64,000 bases of DNA from Atlantibacter sp. RC6. GTDB lineage: Bacteria; Pseudomonadota; Gammaproteobacteria; Enterobacterales; Enterobacteriaceae. Positions within the stretch are counted from its first letter, which is position 1. Every line of letters starts with the position of its first letter. Position numbers and translations under genes: made by a program. Location: contig NZ_JACHZE010000001.1 of the NCBI RefSeq assembly GCF_014193285.1, positions 372,001-436,000 of the forward strand. Direction: 5' to 3'. The notes beneath the pieces were generated by a model. It was not told the origin of the DNA. It ran no database searches and saw only the letters and a program-made list of their open reading frames with translations. Shown one piece after another: positions 5,413-13,043 of the stretch.

Positions 5413-5871
5413 ATGGCAATTAATACAATCACTATATCCGGCAATGTTGGTAAAGACGCGGTGCTCCGCGTCACGCCAAATGGAAAGCATATTGCCTCTT
5501 TCTCCCTGCCAGCTAAGACCGGGTTTGGAGACAACGAAAAAACCTCCTGGCTGAACTGCAAAATGTTTGGCGCGATGGCCGAGAAGCTGTCCGCTGCAAT
5601 TGTGAAAGGTGCGAAGGTTACTGTGTCAGGTGAGTTTCTCGTTGAGGAATGGACTCGTCAGGACGGTACACAGGCGCAGACGCCGACCATTCTGGTGCGG
5701 GATATCGATTTACCGCCGCGCGGCACTCCCGGCAATGATGCGCCTCGCCAGCAAACACGGCAACAACAGCGACCGGCTCAATCCAGCGAGCCGCCTATGG
5801 ATTTCGATGATGACATCCCATTTGCACCTGTCGGACTCCCCTTCCCTCGCCACGCTATACACGCAGTCTAA
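5413..5871 (+). CDS. ssb: Phage single-stranded DNA-binding protein
   Basis: The 152-aa product has an N-terminal OB fold (residues about 1-105) and a glutamine/arginine-rich linker. The acidic tip DFDDDIPF lies at 130-137. Unlike host SSB, the tip is followed by 15 more residues ending PFPRHAIHAV, so the usual partner-binding terminus is internal. The start abuts the erf stop, and the two probably work together in annealing. No frameshift is needed to explain the tail. Confidence 0.93.
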   Translation: MAINTITISGNVGKDAVLRVTPNGKHIASFSLPAKTGFGDNEKTSWLNCKMFGAMAEKLSAAIVKGAKVTVSGEFLVEEWTRQDGTQAQTPTILVRDIDLPPRGTPGNDAPRQQTRQQQRPAQSSEPPMDFDDDIPFAPVGLPFPRHAIHAV

Positions 5872-5891
5872 ATAAATAACCGGAGTCAAAA

Positions 5892-6191
5892 ATGCTCACA
5901 CCTCAGCAGGTATTAGCCTGCCTACGGCGGGATAGCCGCAACCATATTACAGAGTCATGGAGATGGATGGGTGACCTTACGGACGTGGCATCCGGCTCCG
6001 GTATTTACGAAATGTCTCTGAACGAAATAGACCCCTATTACGCAGGCTGGTCAACGCTACTGGAATACCAGTATCACATCATCCACCCGGTAACACTCAA
6101 GACCATCATGGACCAACTGGATAAGGAGCCATGGGGAGACGGGGCGCTTGGAGGCGTCGTTTACCGGCTTAAAGAAGGTTACTCATCATGA
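5892..6191 (+). CDS. Phage protein of unknown function (99 aa)
   Basis: A 99-aa soluble protein beginning [19 protein letters not shown], preceded by CCGGAG. It is rich in Trp and Tyr and has no recognisable domain. The stop overlaps the next start (ATGA), the first of several such overlaps that bind 5.9-9.3 kb into one translationally linked block. Confidence 0.7.
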   Translation: MLTPQQVLACLRRDSRNHITESWRWMGDLTDVASGSGIYEMSLNEIDPYYAGWSTLLEYQYHIIHPVTLKTIMDQLDKEPWGDGALGGVVYRLKEGYSS

Positions 6192-6349
6192 TTGGTCAAT
6201 ACAACCCTGATATATCCCCTAACGAATTAGTAGCCCGCCACAGAGTAAAGCCTATGCCAGACAAATCGGAGTTACTCAAACGCCACAGTTTTCCCAGCGT
6301 AAACGAGAACAAGTACATCAGCCTGATGATTAAAGGAGCGCGGAAATGA
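6188..6349 (+). CDS. Small phage protein (53 aa)
   Basis: ATG 6188 to TGA 6349, overlapping both neighbours by 4 bases (ATGA on each side). The product starts [20 protein letters not shown] and is basic. The paired 4-base overlaps are the main support. Function unknown. Confidence 0.62.
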   Translation: MIGQYNPDISPNELVARHRVKPMPDKSELLKRHSFPSVNENKYISLMIKGARK

Positions 6350-6819
6350 CAGATAACAACAAACACCTGGTACGCGCCGGGCATGAATTTGCGGCGGCTA
6401 TGAGTGACGACACGCCGATCATCACGATTGCGAAGATGGTGACCAAGCTTGCATCGGCGCTGGACGTGCAGAGTGCGCGTAGTGAAGCGCTGACGGCGAA
6501 GTTAAACGATGTATGCGCTGAGAATGCGGCGCTGAAGAGTGTGATTGGGGAATGTCAGCGGTACTTCATAGCAGGGATACGAAACGCAATCAGGCCAACC
6601 AATGAAGGCTATCTGCATATGCGTTGCGATACCGTAGCAGATGAAACCCCCAACACGGACGCATGGGTGAACGAACAGCGGGCGGTGGGCGCGACTCGGG
6701 TCGAAACCAATTTACGGGCTTGCTATGAAGAATTCCCCGAATCATCACGGGACATCGTAGACGAGTGCATCCAAATTGCTGCCAATGCCGCAGCACAGCT
6801 TCGCGGGAGCAAGGTATGA
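6346..6819 (+). CDS. Phage protein with short coiled coil, unknown function (157 aa)
   Basis: 157 aa. Residues about 38-66 ([25 protein letters not shown]) form a heptad-like helix, common in Ead/Ea22-type phage accessory proteins. The C-terminal half is acidic, ending [13 protein letters not shown]. It overlaps both neighbours by 4 bases. The Ea22-like assignment is by style rather than by a clear motif. Confidence 0.68.
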   Translation: MTDNNKHLVRAGHEFAAAMSDDTPIITIAKMVTKLASALDVQSARSEALTAKLNDVCAENAALKSVIGECQRYFIAGIRNAIRPTNEGYLHMRCDTVADETPNTDAWVNEQRAVGATRVETNLRACYEEFPESSRDIVDECIQIAANAAAQLRGSKV

Positions 6820-7379
6820 GCACTTTGGCGAATGGGGCAAAACTGACCCCTCAAACGTTCGATGATTTCATTTCGCGGTTGAAATATCACCATCTCGGTG
6901 ATGGGGTTAATTGGCATCACACCGCAGACCCGATTTTTATGGTTCAGCAGCAATCGAAAATATACGGCCTAGACGATGAATACTGTGAATCGAAAATCGT
7001 CCATTTCGATGGCTGTGAATGGGATTCACCGCAAGCGTATTGGGAGGACGCCGACGAGGATGAACGAAGCGAACTCAACAGCCAGGCACAAAGTTTATGT
7101 GAGCATGACTTCCTTGATTGCGAAGAAGATGAGCAGTGGCAAGTGTTGGCTGATCTTGATGATCACACTGTATGCGGAATCAAAAAGGAGTGGCGGCACG
7201 TTAATGCCCACCTGACCAGAGAGGCAGCAGAGGCGTTTATTCGCCGTAAACAACATGACTATCCACCACTTCGCGTTTACGTCGAAAGCATGTGCTACGG
7301 GTGGGAGTATCAGGAAATCATCGCGGCGCTTTGTGATGGGCGCCTGGTGCTGGCAGAAAGCAAAGGTGGTGCAGCATGA
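6816..7379 (+). CDS. Phage protein of unknown function (187 aa)
   Basis: 187 aa from ATG 6816, which overlaps the preceding stop. It is strongly acidic with many Asp, Glu, His and Trp (LDCEEDEQWQVLADLDD). Two short Cys/His clusters, YCESKIVHFDGCEW and CEHDFLDCEED, could bind metal, but this is not shown. No known family recognised. It overlaps the next gene by 4 bases. Confidence 0.68.
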   Translation: MSTLANGAKLTPQTFDDFISRLKYHHLGDGVNWHHTADPIFMVQQQSKIYGLDDEYCESKIVHFDGCEWDSPQAYWEDADEDERSELNSQAQSLCEHDFLDCEEDEQWQVLADLDDHTVCGIKKEWRHVNAHLTREAAEAFIRRKQHDYPPLRVYVESMCYGWEYQEIIAALCDGRLVLAESKGGAA

Positions 7380-7924
7380 CCATGACAGCAGAACAACGGG
7401 CGCAACTGCGCGAAGTGGCGGAACGGGCTACATGCGGGCGATGGGAGTTATCGTTTCCCTGCGATTCAGATAGCGCAACCATCGACCGCGAAGTGGAAGG
7501 ATTCATTCCAATTTGTGTCATTGAAGGTGCTCATCCTGATGGTGGCTATGACGAGGATTTCCAGAGCGAACAACAGGCTAATGCTGAGTTTATCGCCGCG
7601 TTTCACCATGCCGTAGCGCTGGCGCTGCTTGATGAACTGGAGCGGAAAGATAAGCGCATCGCTGAGCTGAATTTCGTCTGTAAAAGTGCCGACCAGGTTC
7701 AACGAGAGTACGCCGAAGCGTTGGGCTGCGCAGGCGATAACGAATCTATTTTGGTAGCTATTGACGAGATTAAGTCGCGCATCACTGAACTGGAAGCGCG
7801 GACGGTCACTGTGAAGCTGCCTGAGTATAAATGTTCGCCCGACATGCACACTAAGCAGTTTTATGAAACGGTTGGATTTAACGCAGCCATTGACGAATTT
7901 AAGCGCCTGAACGGTGAGGAATAA
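7376..7924 (+). CDS. Ead/Ea22-like phage family protein (182 aa)
   Basis: The product has the Ea22-like layout: an N-terminal TAEQRAQLREVAERAT followed by GRWEL, then ANAEFIAAFHHAVALALLDELERKDKRIAEL, a helical segment frequent in this family. Ea22-like proteins belong to the nonessential ea/bar region of lambdoid phages and have no firm function. It starts in a 4-base overlap and is followed after 2 bases by the next gene. Confidence 0.75.
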   Translation: MTMTAEQRAQLREVAERATCGRWELSFPCDSDSATIDREVEGFIPICVIEGAHPDGGYDEDFQSEQQANAEFIAAFHHAVALALLDELERKDKRIAELNFVCKSADQVQREYAEALGCAGDNESILVAIDEIKSRITELEARTVTVKLPEYKCSPDMHTKQFYETVGFNAAIDEFKRLNGEE

Positions 7925-7926
7925 AC

Positions 7927-8121
7927 ATGATTCAGGAAAGGAGATCATACGACAAAGGTGCCTGGGTTGTAGTTCGAGAGCATGACCGCGTTGTTGTTTA
8001 CACAACAACTAGTAACCGCGAAGCGCACGACTTTGCAGACAGAATTACTGATGCAGAAAATATCTACCATTACGTAGATGAGTGCGTGTCTGCTGGCATC
8101 AATTTAACGGTGGAGGGCTAA
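7927..8121 (+). CDS. Small phage protein (64 aa)
   Basis: 64 aa, MIQERRSYDKGAWVVVREHDRVVV..., probably a small alpha-beta fold with alternating hydrophobic strands. It starts two bases after the preceding stop and ends two bases before the next start. No family recognised. Confidence 0.62.
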   Translation: MIQERRSYDKGAWVVVREHDRVVVYTTTSNREAHDFADRITDAENIYHYVDECVSAGINLTVEG

Positions 8122-8123
8122 CG

Positions 8124-8444
8124 ATGAACAATCAAATTACAGAATTACCAGTAGAACGTGACCAGTACGGCTACTGGACGCACCCGGTTTACGATGCGTT
8201 TTGCGATGGTCGCGAGTATGTTCCGACCGAGGAATTTAACGCATGGATGAGCGAAAACGGTCTGGAATGGACAGTCGAGTACCGCGATGAGAGCGACATT
8301 GACCCCAATGTTGATGGTTACGACATTTCAGAATGGGAGCCTGAATCGCCAGCAGGGGATGGCTGGTTTGTTGGTTCCATTCACGACACTGAAGACGGCG
8401 CTGTGTGTATTTGGCTGCGGAATAAAGCGGAGCGTGCGCAATGA
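8124..8444 (+). CDS. Acidic phage protein of unknown function (106 aa)
   Basis: 106 aa from ATG 8124, which follows GGAGGG. Very acidic and tryptophan-rich (NGLEWTVEYRDESDIDPN). The ending GAVCIWLRNKAERAQ overlaps the next ORF by 4 bases. Similar acidic small proteins fill the accessory regions of other lambdoid phages. No function known. Confidence 0.66.
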   Translation: MNNQITELPVERDQYGYWTHPVYDAFCDGREYVPTEEFNAWMSENGLEWTVEYRDESDIDPNVDGYDISEWEPESPAGDGWFVGSIHDTEDGAVCIWLRNKAERAQ

Positions 8445-9121
8445 CAATCAACGAACGCGTATCAGACGCAACTATCGACGAAATCCTCGCTGGATGTATC
8501 GAGGGCGTTGAACCGACTTCGCACGAAATAGCGATGGCCGCAGAGATAAAGCAGTACCGCGCCGCCGCTGAGCCTGTGGCGTATCTAATTCAGGACAGAG
8601 ATGACCGGCAAAATGGGTTTAGTGGCAGCCTATCGCCTCATTCGATTAAAAGCTACAGCGATAAAGATATCGCCGAATACGAGCTATCACAAATCCCGCT
8701 CTACGCAGCCCCGCAGGTTGCGAGCGTGCCGGATGAATCCGCGATATTCGATGCAGCGATTGATATATGCCGGAAGTCAGACGCTATTGACGAGCATGCA
8801 TGGAATCGCGGCGTACTGGCGGTTATGTCTGCTTTTCGCGCATGTCTCGCCGCCACCGCAGCGCCAGCAGTACAGGCAGAGCAGCAGGAACCTGTAAGTC
8901 ATCCTTACACGTTGCGCGATGATACGCGCCGACTTGATTGGCTGGACGCGCAGAACAAAAGGCTTAACGAATATTACGGTACTGCATACGGGTGGAAATT
9001 TGACGCGAATTTCCAGCGCAACGCCATGATGCTTAATGACAGCAATTATCCGGTTATGTCAGTCCGGCAGGCTATAGACGAAGCTATGCGTACTGCCGCA
9101 CCGCAGCAGGAGGCTGAATAA
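8441..9121 (+). CDS. Ea22-like phage protein (226 aa)
   Basis: 226 aa containing EIKQYRAAAEPVAYLIQDRDD and SQIPLYAAPQ, the recurrent 'YRAAAEPVA...PLYAAPQ' pattern of Ea22-like or phage-tail-adjacent accessory proteins. The C-terminal half (TRRLDWLDAQNKRL) looks like a second domain, so the protein may be mosaic. It overlaps both neighbours by 1-4 bases. Confidence 0.75.
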   Translation: MTINERVSDATIDEILAGCIEGVEPTSHEIAMAAEIKQYRAAAEPVAYLIQDRDDRQNGFSGSLSPHSIKSYSDKDIAEYELSQIPLYAAPQVASVPDESAIFDAAIDICRKSDAIDEHAWNRGVLAVMSAFRACLAATAAPAVQAEQQEPVSHPYTLRDDTRRLDWLDAQNKRLNEYYGTAYGWKFDANFQRNAMMLNDSNYPVMSVRQAIDEAMRTAAPQQEAE

Positions 9122-9315
9122 TGCACACCGTAGAGTTGACTAACGCGGCGCTGGTATTCACCGACGCAGCAACCGGTCAGGGTTATCTTCGCGTTCTGAA
9201 CGAGTGGGAAGCCAAACTGGTTTCTGCACAGCTTACCGCGCTGGATGATGGCGAAATGAAAGCCGTCCCTGTTCATCCTTTTGAGATTCGCAAGATGAAA
9301 CCGGGCGGTGAGTGA
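9121..9315 (+). CDS. Small phage protein (64 aa)
   Basis: ATG 9121 uses the last A of the preceding stop (TAATG). The 64-aa product begins MHTVELTNAALVFTDAATG and ends with a basic PFEIRKMKPGGE. It is the last gene of the overlapping block and is followed by a terminator. Function unknown. Confidence 0.65.
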   Translation: MHTVELTNAALVFTDAATGQGYLRVLNEWEAKLVSAQLTALDDGEMKAVPVHPFEIRKMKPGGE

Positions 9316-9339
9316 TGCCTGAATCAGCAACGAATACAG

Positions 9340-9362
9340 CCCGCTTCGGCGGGTTTCTTTTT
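9340..9362 (+). terminator. Intrinsic terminator joined to ribosome site module
   Basis: CCCGC, loop TTCG, GCGGG (9340-9353), then TTTCTTTTT. The T-run is fused to GCCTGGAGGAAAT, the ribosome site for the gene at 9374, identical to the module at 3881-3899. Confidence 0.85.
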
Positions 9363-9373
9363 GCCTGGAGGAA

Positions 9374-9664
9374 ATGATGTTCTTTATATCTGGCTTCATA
9401 TTGAAATTTAAGAACGCCAAGGCTGTAGTTCGCCAAATTCAAAGCGGTGAATGGGATGGCATAGTAAACGTGATAGGTGGAGAAATTTATACCGCAGAAA
9501 GAAACGGTTATCGCTTGTGGTTAGCAAACGGGCCTTTTTTCTGCGAAATAGACGAGTTCAATGGCGAAAAATGCGCGCCGGCTTTTGGTTTGGTATGGAG
9601 GCACTATGTGTGGTGGATGGCCGCGAGAAGTATCCGATTAAAAAAGCACGTTCCGATTCTTTAA
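9374..9664 (+). CDS. Phage protein upstream of xis, unknown (96 aa)
   Basis: 96 aa, beginning MMFFISGFILKFKNAKAVVRQ. The first 11 residues are hydrophobic but too short for a sure membrane anchor. It carries VWRHYVWWMAARSIRLKK near its end, aromatic then basic. It is bounded by terminators on both sides and shares its leader module with the 3901 gene, so it is another single-gene cassette. No family recognised. Confidence 0.68.
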   Translation: MMFFISGFILKFKNAKAVVRQIQSGEWDGIVNVIGGEIYTAERNGYRLWLANGPFFCEIDEFNGEKCAPAFGLVWRHYVWWMAARSIRLKKHVPIL

Positions 9665-9666
9665 AA

Positions 9667-9688
9667 GCCGCAGACCAGCGGCTTTTTT
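9667..9688 (+). terminator. Intrinsic terminator upstream of xis
   Basis: GCCGC (9667-9671), loop AGACCA, GCGGC (9678-9682), six T; followed by TTGCCTGGAGATAA, a third, partial copy of the cassette leader. Confidence 0.85.
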
Positions 9689-9706
9689 ATTGCCTGGAGA
9701 TAACCA

Positions 9707-10036
9707 ATGGGAAGCGAAAAACCCTTTCTGAAAGTGGCTGAGTTCGCAGAGAGAATAAATGTATCGCCCAGCACTATCTACCGCAATCCGGCTCGCTACC
9801 ACATGTTCAAGGTCGGAGGGTCATGGCGGGCCAATGAAGAAAGCGTGGAAAAATTCTCCAGAACACCTAACAATGTCTTCCGGCTGGCTGTGGTCGGTGA
9901 GGAGTCAAAGAAATGCCGATCTACAAGAGAGGGAAAAACTACTGGGTTGATATCTCAGCTCCAGACGGATCGAGAATTAGACGCTCTGCTGGCACCGAAG
10001 AGAAAGCAAAGGCTCAGGAGTACCACGACAAGATAA
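9707..10036 (+). CDS. xis: Excisionase-like DNA-binding protein
   Basis: 109 aa with an N-terminal winged-helix/HTH_17-type motif: FLKVAEFAERINVSPSTIYRNP, then a VGGSWRANEESVEKF wing. Proteins of this kind placed directly before int direct excision. The gene overlaps int by 124 bases in another frame, as in several lambdoid phages, so the last 40 or so residues are constrained by int coding. Ribosome site CTGGAGATAACC. The recombination-directionality role is inferred from position and fold. Confidence 0.78.
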   Translation: MGSEKPFLKVAEFAERINVSPSTIYRNPARYHMFKVGGSWRANEESVEKFSRTPNNVFRLAVVGEESKKCRSTREGKTTGLISQLQTDRELDALLAPKRKQRLRSTTTR

Positions 10037-10962
10037 AACATGAGTTGTGGGAGATGACCCGCTTAGAGAAACAGCGGGAACATCTGTTTGAAGAAATCGT
10101 CGTGTTGGCGCTTAAGGATGCAGAAGGACAGGCGCTGTACGACACCAAGAAAGGGTATGCCAAGTACTGGTTGTCAGTGTTCAGGGGAAGGAATATCACC
10201 GGGATTAAGGGTGATGAAATTGCCCGGAAAATGCCGACGCATTCTCAGCATAAATCCAGAAAGCGTCTTGAGAACGGTACGATTAATCGCTACCGGGCGT
10301 TTATCGTCAGGGCGTTTTCTCTGGCCTTAAAACATGGATGGATAACGCATCGGCCCTATGTCCCTGAGTTGAGGGAGCCAAAGGTACGCGTTCGATGGAT
10401 AAGAAAGTGGCAGGCAAGAAACCTGATTGATGCGATGCAGTCTGATGTGATGAGAAGAATTGTCTCCTTCGCCTTACTTACCGGAGCAAGGCGAGGAGAG
10501 ATTCTTTCTCTGACATGGGAAAACGTGGACATGGAAAACAAGAACGCCATTGTCACGGCAGAAAATGCGAAATCAGGACGCGCCCGCCCTCTTCCTCTTA
10601 ACGATGAGGCGATATGCATTTTACGAGAATGCGATATGTCATGCGAATTCGTTTTCACGGTAGATGGTCAGAGACTAACCGATATCGACAGGGCTGAATT
10701 TTCCAGGGCTCTTGAGATTTCTCAAATCACGGATTTCAGATTTCATGATTTGCGACATACCTGGGCAAGCTGGCATATCCAGAACGGAACACCCCTGATG
10801 ATGCTGAAGGAGATGGGGGGATGGGAAACGCTTGAGATGGTGAAAAAATACGCACATCTGAGTGCTGAACATTTAAACAAATTCGTAGGCTCTGTCACGT
10901 TTCTGGCACATGAAAATGAGATTGAGCTGAGAAGGAATTTAAAAAGTGCGGCAACTTCATGA
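9913..10962 (+). CDS. int: Phage integrase, tyrosine recombinase
   Basis: The 349-aa protein has an N-terminal arm-binding segment (MPIYKRGKNYWVDISAPDGS), a core-binding domain to about residue 160, and a catalytic domain. It contains Arg193 (TGARRGEI), Lys220, His278 and Arg281 (FHDLRHTW), Trp304 (GGWETLEMV) and nucleophile Tyr313 (KKYAHL). It would integrate the phage at a site next to minC. It is related to P22-type integrases by these motifs. Complete and apparently functional. The last gene of the prophage. Confidence 0.95.
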   Translation: MPIYKRGKNYWVDISAPDGSRIRRSAGTEEKAKAQEYHDKIKHELWEMTRLEKQREHLFEEIVVLALKDAEGQALYDTKKGYAKYWLSVFRGRNITGIKGDEIARKMPTHSQHKSRKRLENGTINRYRAFIVRAFSLALKHGWITHRPYVPELREPKVRVRWIRKWQARNLIDAMQSDVMRRIVSFALLTGARRGEILSLTWENVDMENKNAIVTAENAKSGRARPLPLNDEAICILRECDMSCEFVFTVDGQRLTDIDRAEFSRALEISQITDFRFHDLRHTWASWHIQNGTPLMMLKEMGGWETLEMVKKYAHLSAEHLNKFVGSVTFLAHENEIELRRNLKSAATS

Positions 10963-11139
10963 TTGGAATGTATATTTATTTATCACATCAAGCGCTGTTA
11001 ATTTCGTAAAATAGATTTTTACTCTGATTTAGCCGGATGGTGACTTGCCTGAATATAGCCGGGACTATAACATGCCGTGAGGGTTTCGGAATATCATCCC
11101 ACCGTTGTGGGGATTATAACTGAATTGAGTAAGGCCAGG
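10963..11139. other. Prophage-host junction and minC leader
   Basis: This 177-base gap must contain the right attachment site, but the core repeat cannot be named without the other end. From about 11040 the sequence looks like the native minC leader. A possible minC promoter pairs ACTTGC (11043-11048) with TATAAC (11066-11071), spacer 17. No T-run terminator lies between int and minC; a small CCCAC/GTGGG hairpin at about 11097-11110 has no T-run. No tRNA gene is present. Confidence 0.5.
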
Positions 11140-11832
11140 ATGTCAAACACGCCCATCGAGCTTAAAGGCAGTAGTTTCACGTTATCAGTGGTTCATTTGC
11201 ATGATGCGCACCCTGAGGTGATTCGCAAAGCGCTGGAAGATAAAATCGCTCAGGCACCGGCCTTTTTGAAAAACGCGCCCGTCGTGGTCAATATTTCAAA
11301 TCTGGAAGGCCATGTTAACTGGCAGGCATTACACGATGTCGTGCTGGGCAGCGGCCTTCATCTGGTCGGCATCAGCGGCTGCAAGGATGACGCGCTGAAA
11401 GCTGAAATCAGCCGTGCCGGCATTGCGTTGCTGACCGAAGGCAAAGACAAACCCGCTCGTCCCGTTTCTCCCCCCGCTCCCGAACCTGTTGCGACACCTG
11501 GCACAAAAACACGCTTAATCGATCTGCCGGTACGTTCCGGGCAGCGTGTTTATGCGCCAAATTGTGATTTGATAGTCACTAACCACGTGAGCGCTGGCGC
11601 GGAGCTTATCGCCGATGGCAATATCCATGTCTACGGCATGATGCGCGGACGGGCGCTGGCGGGTGCCAGCGGCGATCGGAATGCACAAATTTTTTGTACT
11701 AACCTTGCGGCGGAGCTGGTCTCCATTGCGGGGGTTTACTGGCTGAGCGATCAGATCCCAGCCACTTATTCTGGCAAGGCGGCACGACTGCAACTCGCAG
11801 AAAACGACTTGACCATTCAACCATTAAATTAA
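11140..11832 (+). CDS. minC: Septum site-determining protein MinC
   Basis: 230 aa, close to E. coli MinC in length and sequence. It has an N-terminal FtsZ-antagonising domain ([20 protein letters not shown]), a proline-rich linker near residues 105-125, and a C-terminal beta-helix with [20 protein letters not shown] and the conserved [10 protein letters not shown] that binds MinD. Blocks Z-ring assembly away from midcell. ATG 11140 is chosen by the MSNTPIE homology and AGGCCAGG. First gene of minCDE; its upstream neighbour is now the phage int instead of the usual divergent gene. Confidence 0.97.
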   Translation: MSNTPIELKGSSFTLSVVHLHDAHPEVIRKALEDKIAQAPAFLKNAPVVVNISNLEGHVNWQALHDVVLGSGLHLVGISGCKDDALKAEISRAGIALLTEGKDKPARPVSPPAPEPVATPGTKTRLIDLPVRSGQRVYAPNCDLIVTNHVSAGAELIADGNIHVYGMMRGRALAGASGDRNAQIFCTNLAAELVSIAGVYWLSDQIPATYSGKAARLQLAENDLTIQPLN

Positions 11833-11856
11833 GCCCTTTTAACAAGGAATTCCTTT

Positions 11857-12669
11857 ATGGCACGCATTATTGTTGTTACTTCGGGTAAAGGGGGCGTTGG
11901 GAAGACCACCTCCAGCGCGGCCATCGCTACGGGTTTGGCCCAGAAGGGAAGAAAAACCGTTGTTATCGATTTCGATATCGGCCTGCGTAATCTTGACCTG
12001 ATCATGGGATGTGAACGTCGTGTCGTATATGATTTTGTTAACGTCATCCAGGGCGATGCCACGCTGAACCAGGCGCTGATCAAAGATAAGCGCACTGAGA
12101 GCCTCTACATTCTTCCCGCTTCGCAAACCCGCGATAAAGACGCGCTGACCCGCGAGGGCGTGGGTAAAGTGATTGATGAACTGAAAAGCATGGACTTTGA
12201 GTTTATCGTCTGCGACTCCCCGGCGGGTATCGAAAGCGGCGCGCTGATGGCGCTCTATTTTGCCGATGAAGCGGTGATCACCACTAACCCGGAAGTCTCC
12301 TCGGTGCGTGACTCTGACCGCATTCTGGGTATTCTGGCCTCTAAATCCCGCCGCGCCGAAAACGGCGAAGCGCCGATTAAAGAGCATCTGCTGCTCACTC
12401 GTTATAACCCAGGCCGCGTCAGCCGCGGCGACATGCTAAGCATGGAAGATGTGTTAGAAATCCTGCGCATCCCGCTGGTAGGCGTGATCCCGGAAGATCA
12501 GTCAGTGTTGCGTGCATCTAACCAGGGCGAGCCGGTGATCCTCGATCAGGACTCCGACGCCGGTAAAGCGTATGCCGACACCATTGAGCGTCTGCTTGGA
12601 GAAGAACGTCCTTTCCGCTTCATTGAAGAAGAGAAGAAAGGTTTCCTCAAACGCCTGTTCGGAGGATGA
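11857..12669 (+). CDS. minD: Septum site-determining ATPase MinD
   Basis: 270 aa, the E. coli length. It has the deviant Walker A motif SGKGGVGKTTSS, the FDIGLRNLDL signature, and a C-terminal amphipathic membrane-targeting helix ending KKGFLKRLFGG. It binds the membrane as an ATP dimer, recruits MinC, and is cycled off by MinE to give pole-to-pole oscillation. It starts 24 bases after minC with AAGGAATT and is followed by minE after 3 bases. Confidence 0.98.
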   Translation: MARIIVVTSGKGGVGKTTSSAAIATGLAQKGRKTVVIDFDIGLRNLDLIMGCERRVVYDFVNVIQGDATLNQALIKDKRTESLYILPASQTRDKDALTREGVGKVIDELKSMDFEFIVCDSPAGIESGALMALYFADEAVITTNPEVSSVRDSDRILGILASKSRRAENGEAPIKEHLLLTRYNPGRVSRGDMLSMEDVLEILRIPLVGVIPEDQSVLRASNQGEPVILDQDSDAGKAYADTIERLLGEERPFRFIEEEKKGFLKRLFGG

Positions 12670-12672
12670 TTT

Positions 12673-12939
12673 ATGGCATTACTCGACTTTTTTCTTTCGC
12701 GTAAAAAGAATACTGCCAGTATCGCGAAAGAACGTTTGCAAATCATTGTTGCGGAGCGACGCCGCAGTGATTCAGAACCGCATTATTTGCCGCAGCTCAA
12801 GCGCGATATTCTTGAAGTGATTTGCAAATATGTGCAGATCGATCCGGAAATGGTCACCGTACAGCTTGATCAAAAAGGTGATGACATTTCGGTGCTGGAA
12901 CTTAACGTAACGCTGCCGGAAGCGGAAGAAACAAAATAA
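12673..12939 (+). CDS. minE: Cell division topological specificity factor MinE
   Basis: 88 aa, the standard length. The N-terminal anti-MinCD/membrane region ([30 protein letters not shown]) is followed by the dimerisation domain. It stimulates the MinD ATPase and confines MinCD action to the poles. The ribosome site GGAGGATGATTT overlaps the minD end. A bidirectional terminator follows at 13009-13042. Confidence 0.98.
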   Translation: MALLDFFLSRKKNTASIAKERLQIIVAERRRSDSEPHYLPQLKRDILEVICKYVQIDPEMVTVQLDQKGDDISVLELNVTLPEAEETK

Positions 12940-13008
12940 CCTTTTAAGAGCCCTCTTATTTCCTTCGAAAATAGAGACGGCTGTTATTTTGATTCGTTGG
13001 CAACGATA

Positions 13009-13042
13009 TAAAAAAACCCTGTGAATATACACAGGGTTTTTT
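13009..13042. terminator. Bidirectional terminator between minE and rnd
   Basis: CCCTGTG (13017-13023), loop AATATA, CACAGGG (13030-13036), with an A-run before and six T after. It can serve the convergent minE and rnd transcripts. Confidence 0.9.
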
Positions 13043-13043
13043 G

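Larger units (their letters stand above)
1..11020. mobile_element. Lambdoid prophage, early/immunity half (left end outside window)
   Basis: Replication gene O, cII, cro, cI, N, cIII, erf, ssb, xis and int lie in the order expected of a lambdoid phage, with divergent PR and PL around cI. The integrase end abuts the host minC gene. No structural, lysis or late-regulator genes are visible because they would lie left of base 1. The right boundary is set between the int stop and the minC promoter and is uncertain by about 60 bases. Whether the phage is functional cannot be judged, but every early gene seen is open. Confidence 0.93.

Noticed and set aside
5820-5871. Possible frameshift at the ssb 3' end
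   Set aside because: The extended tail after DDDIPF reads as a sensible sequence with its own stop, and I recall similar tails in other phage SSBs.
10963-11139. tRNA or tmRNA attachment target next to int
   Set aside because: No cloverleaf or tRNA 3' end is visible in the gap or nearby.
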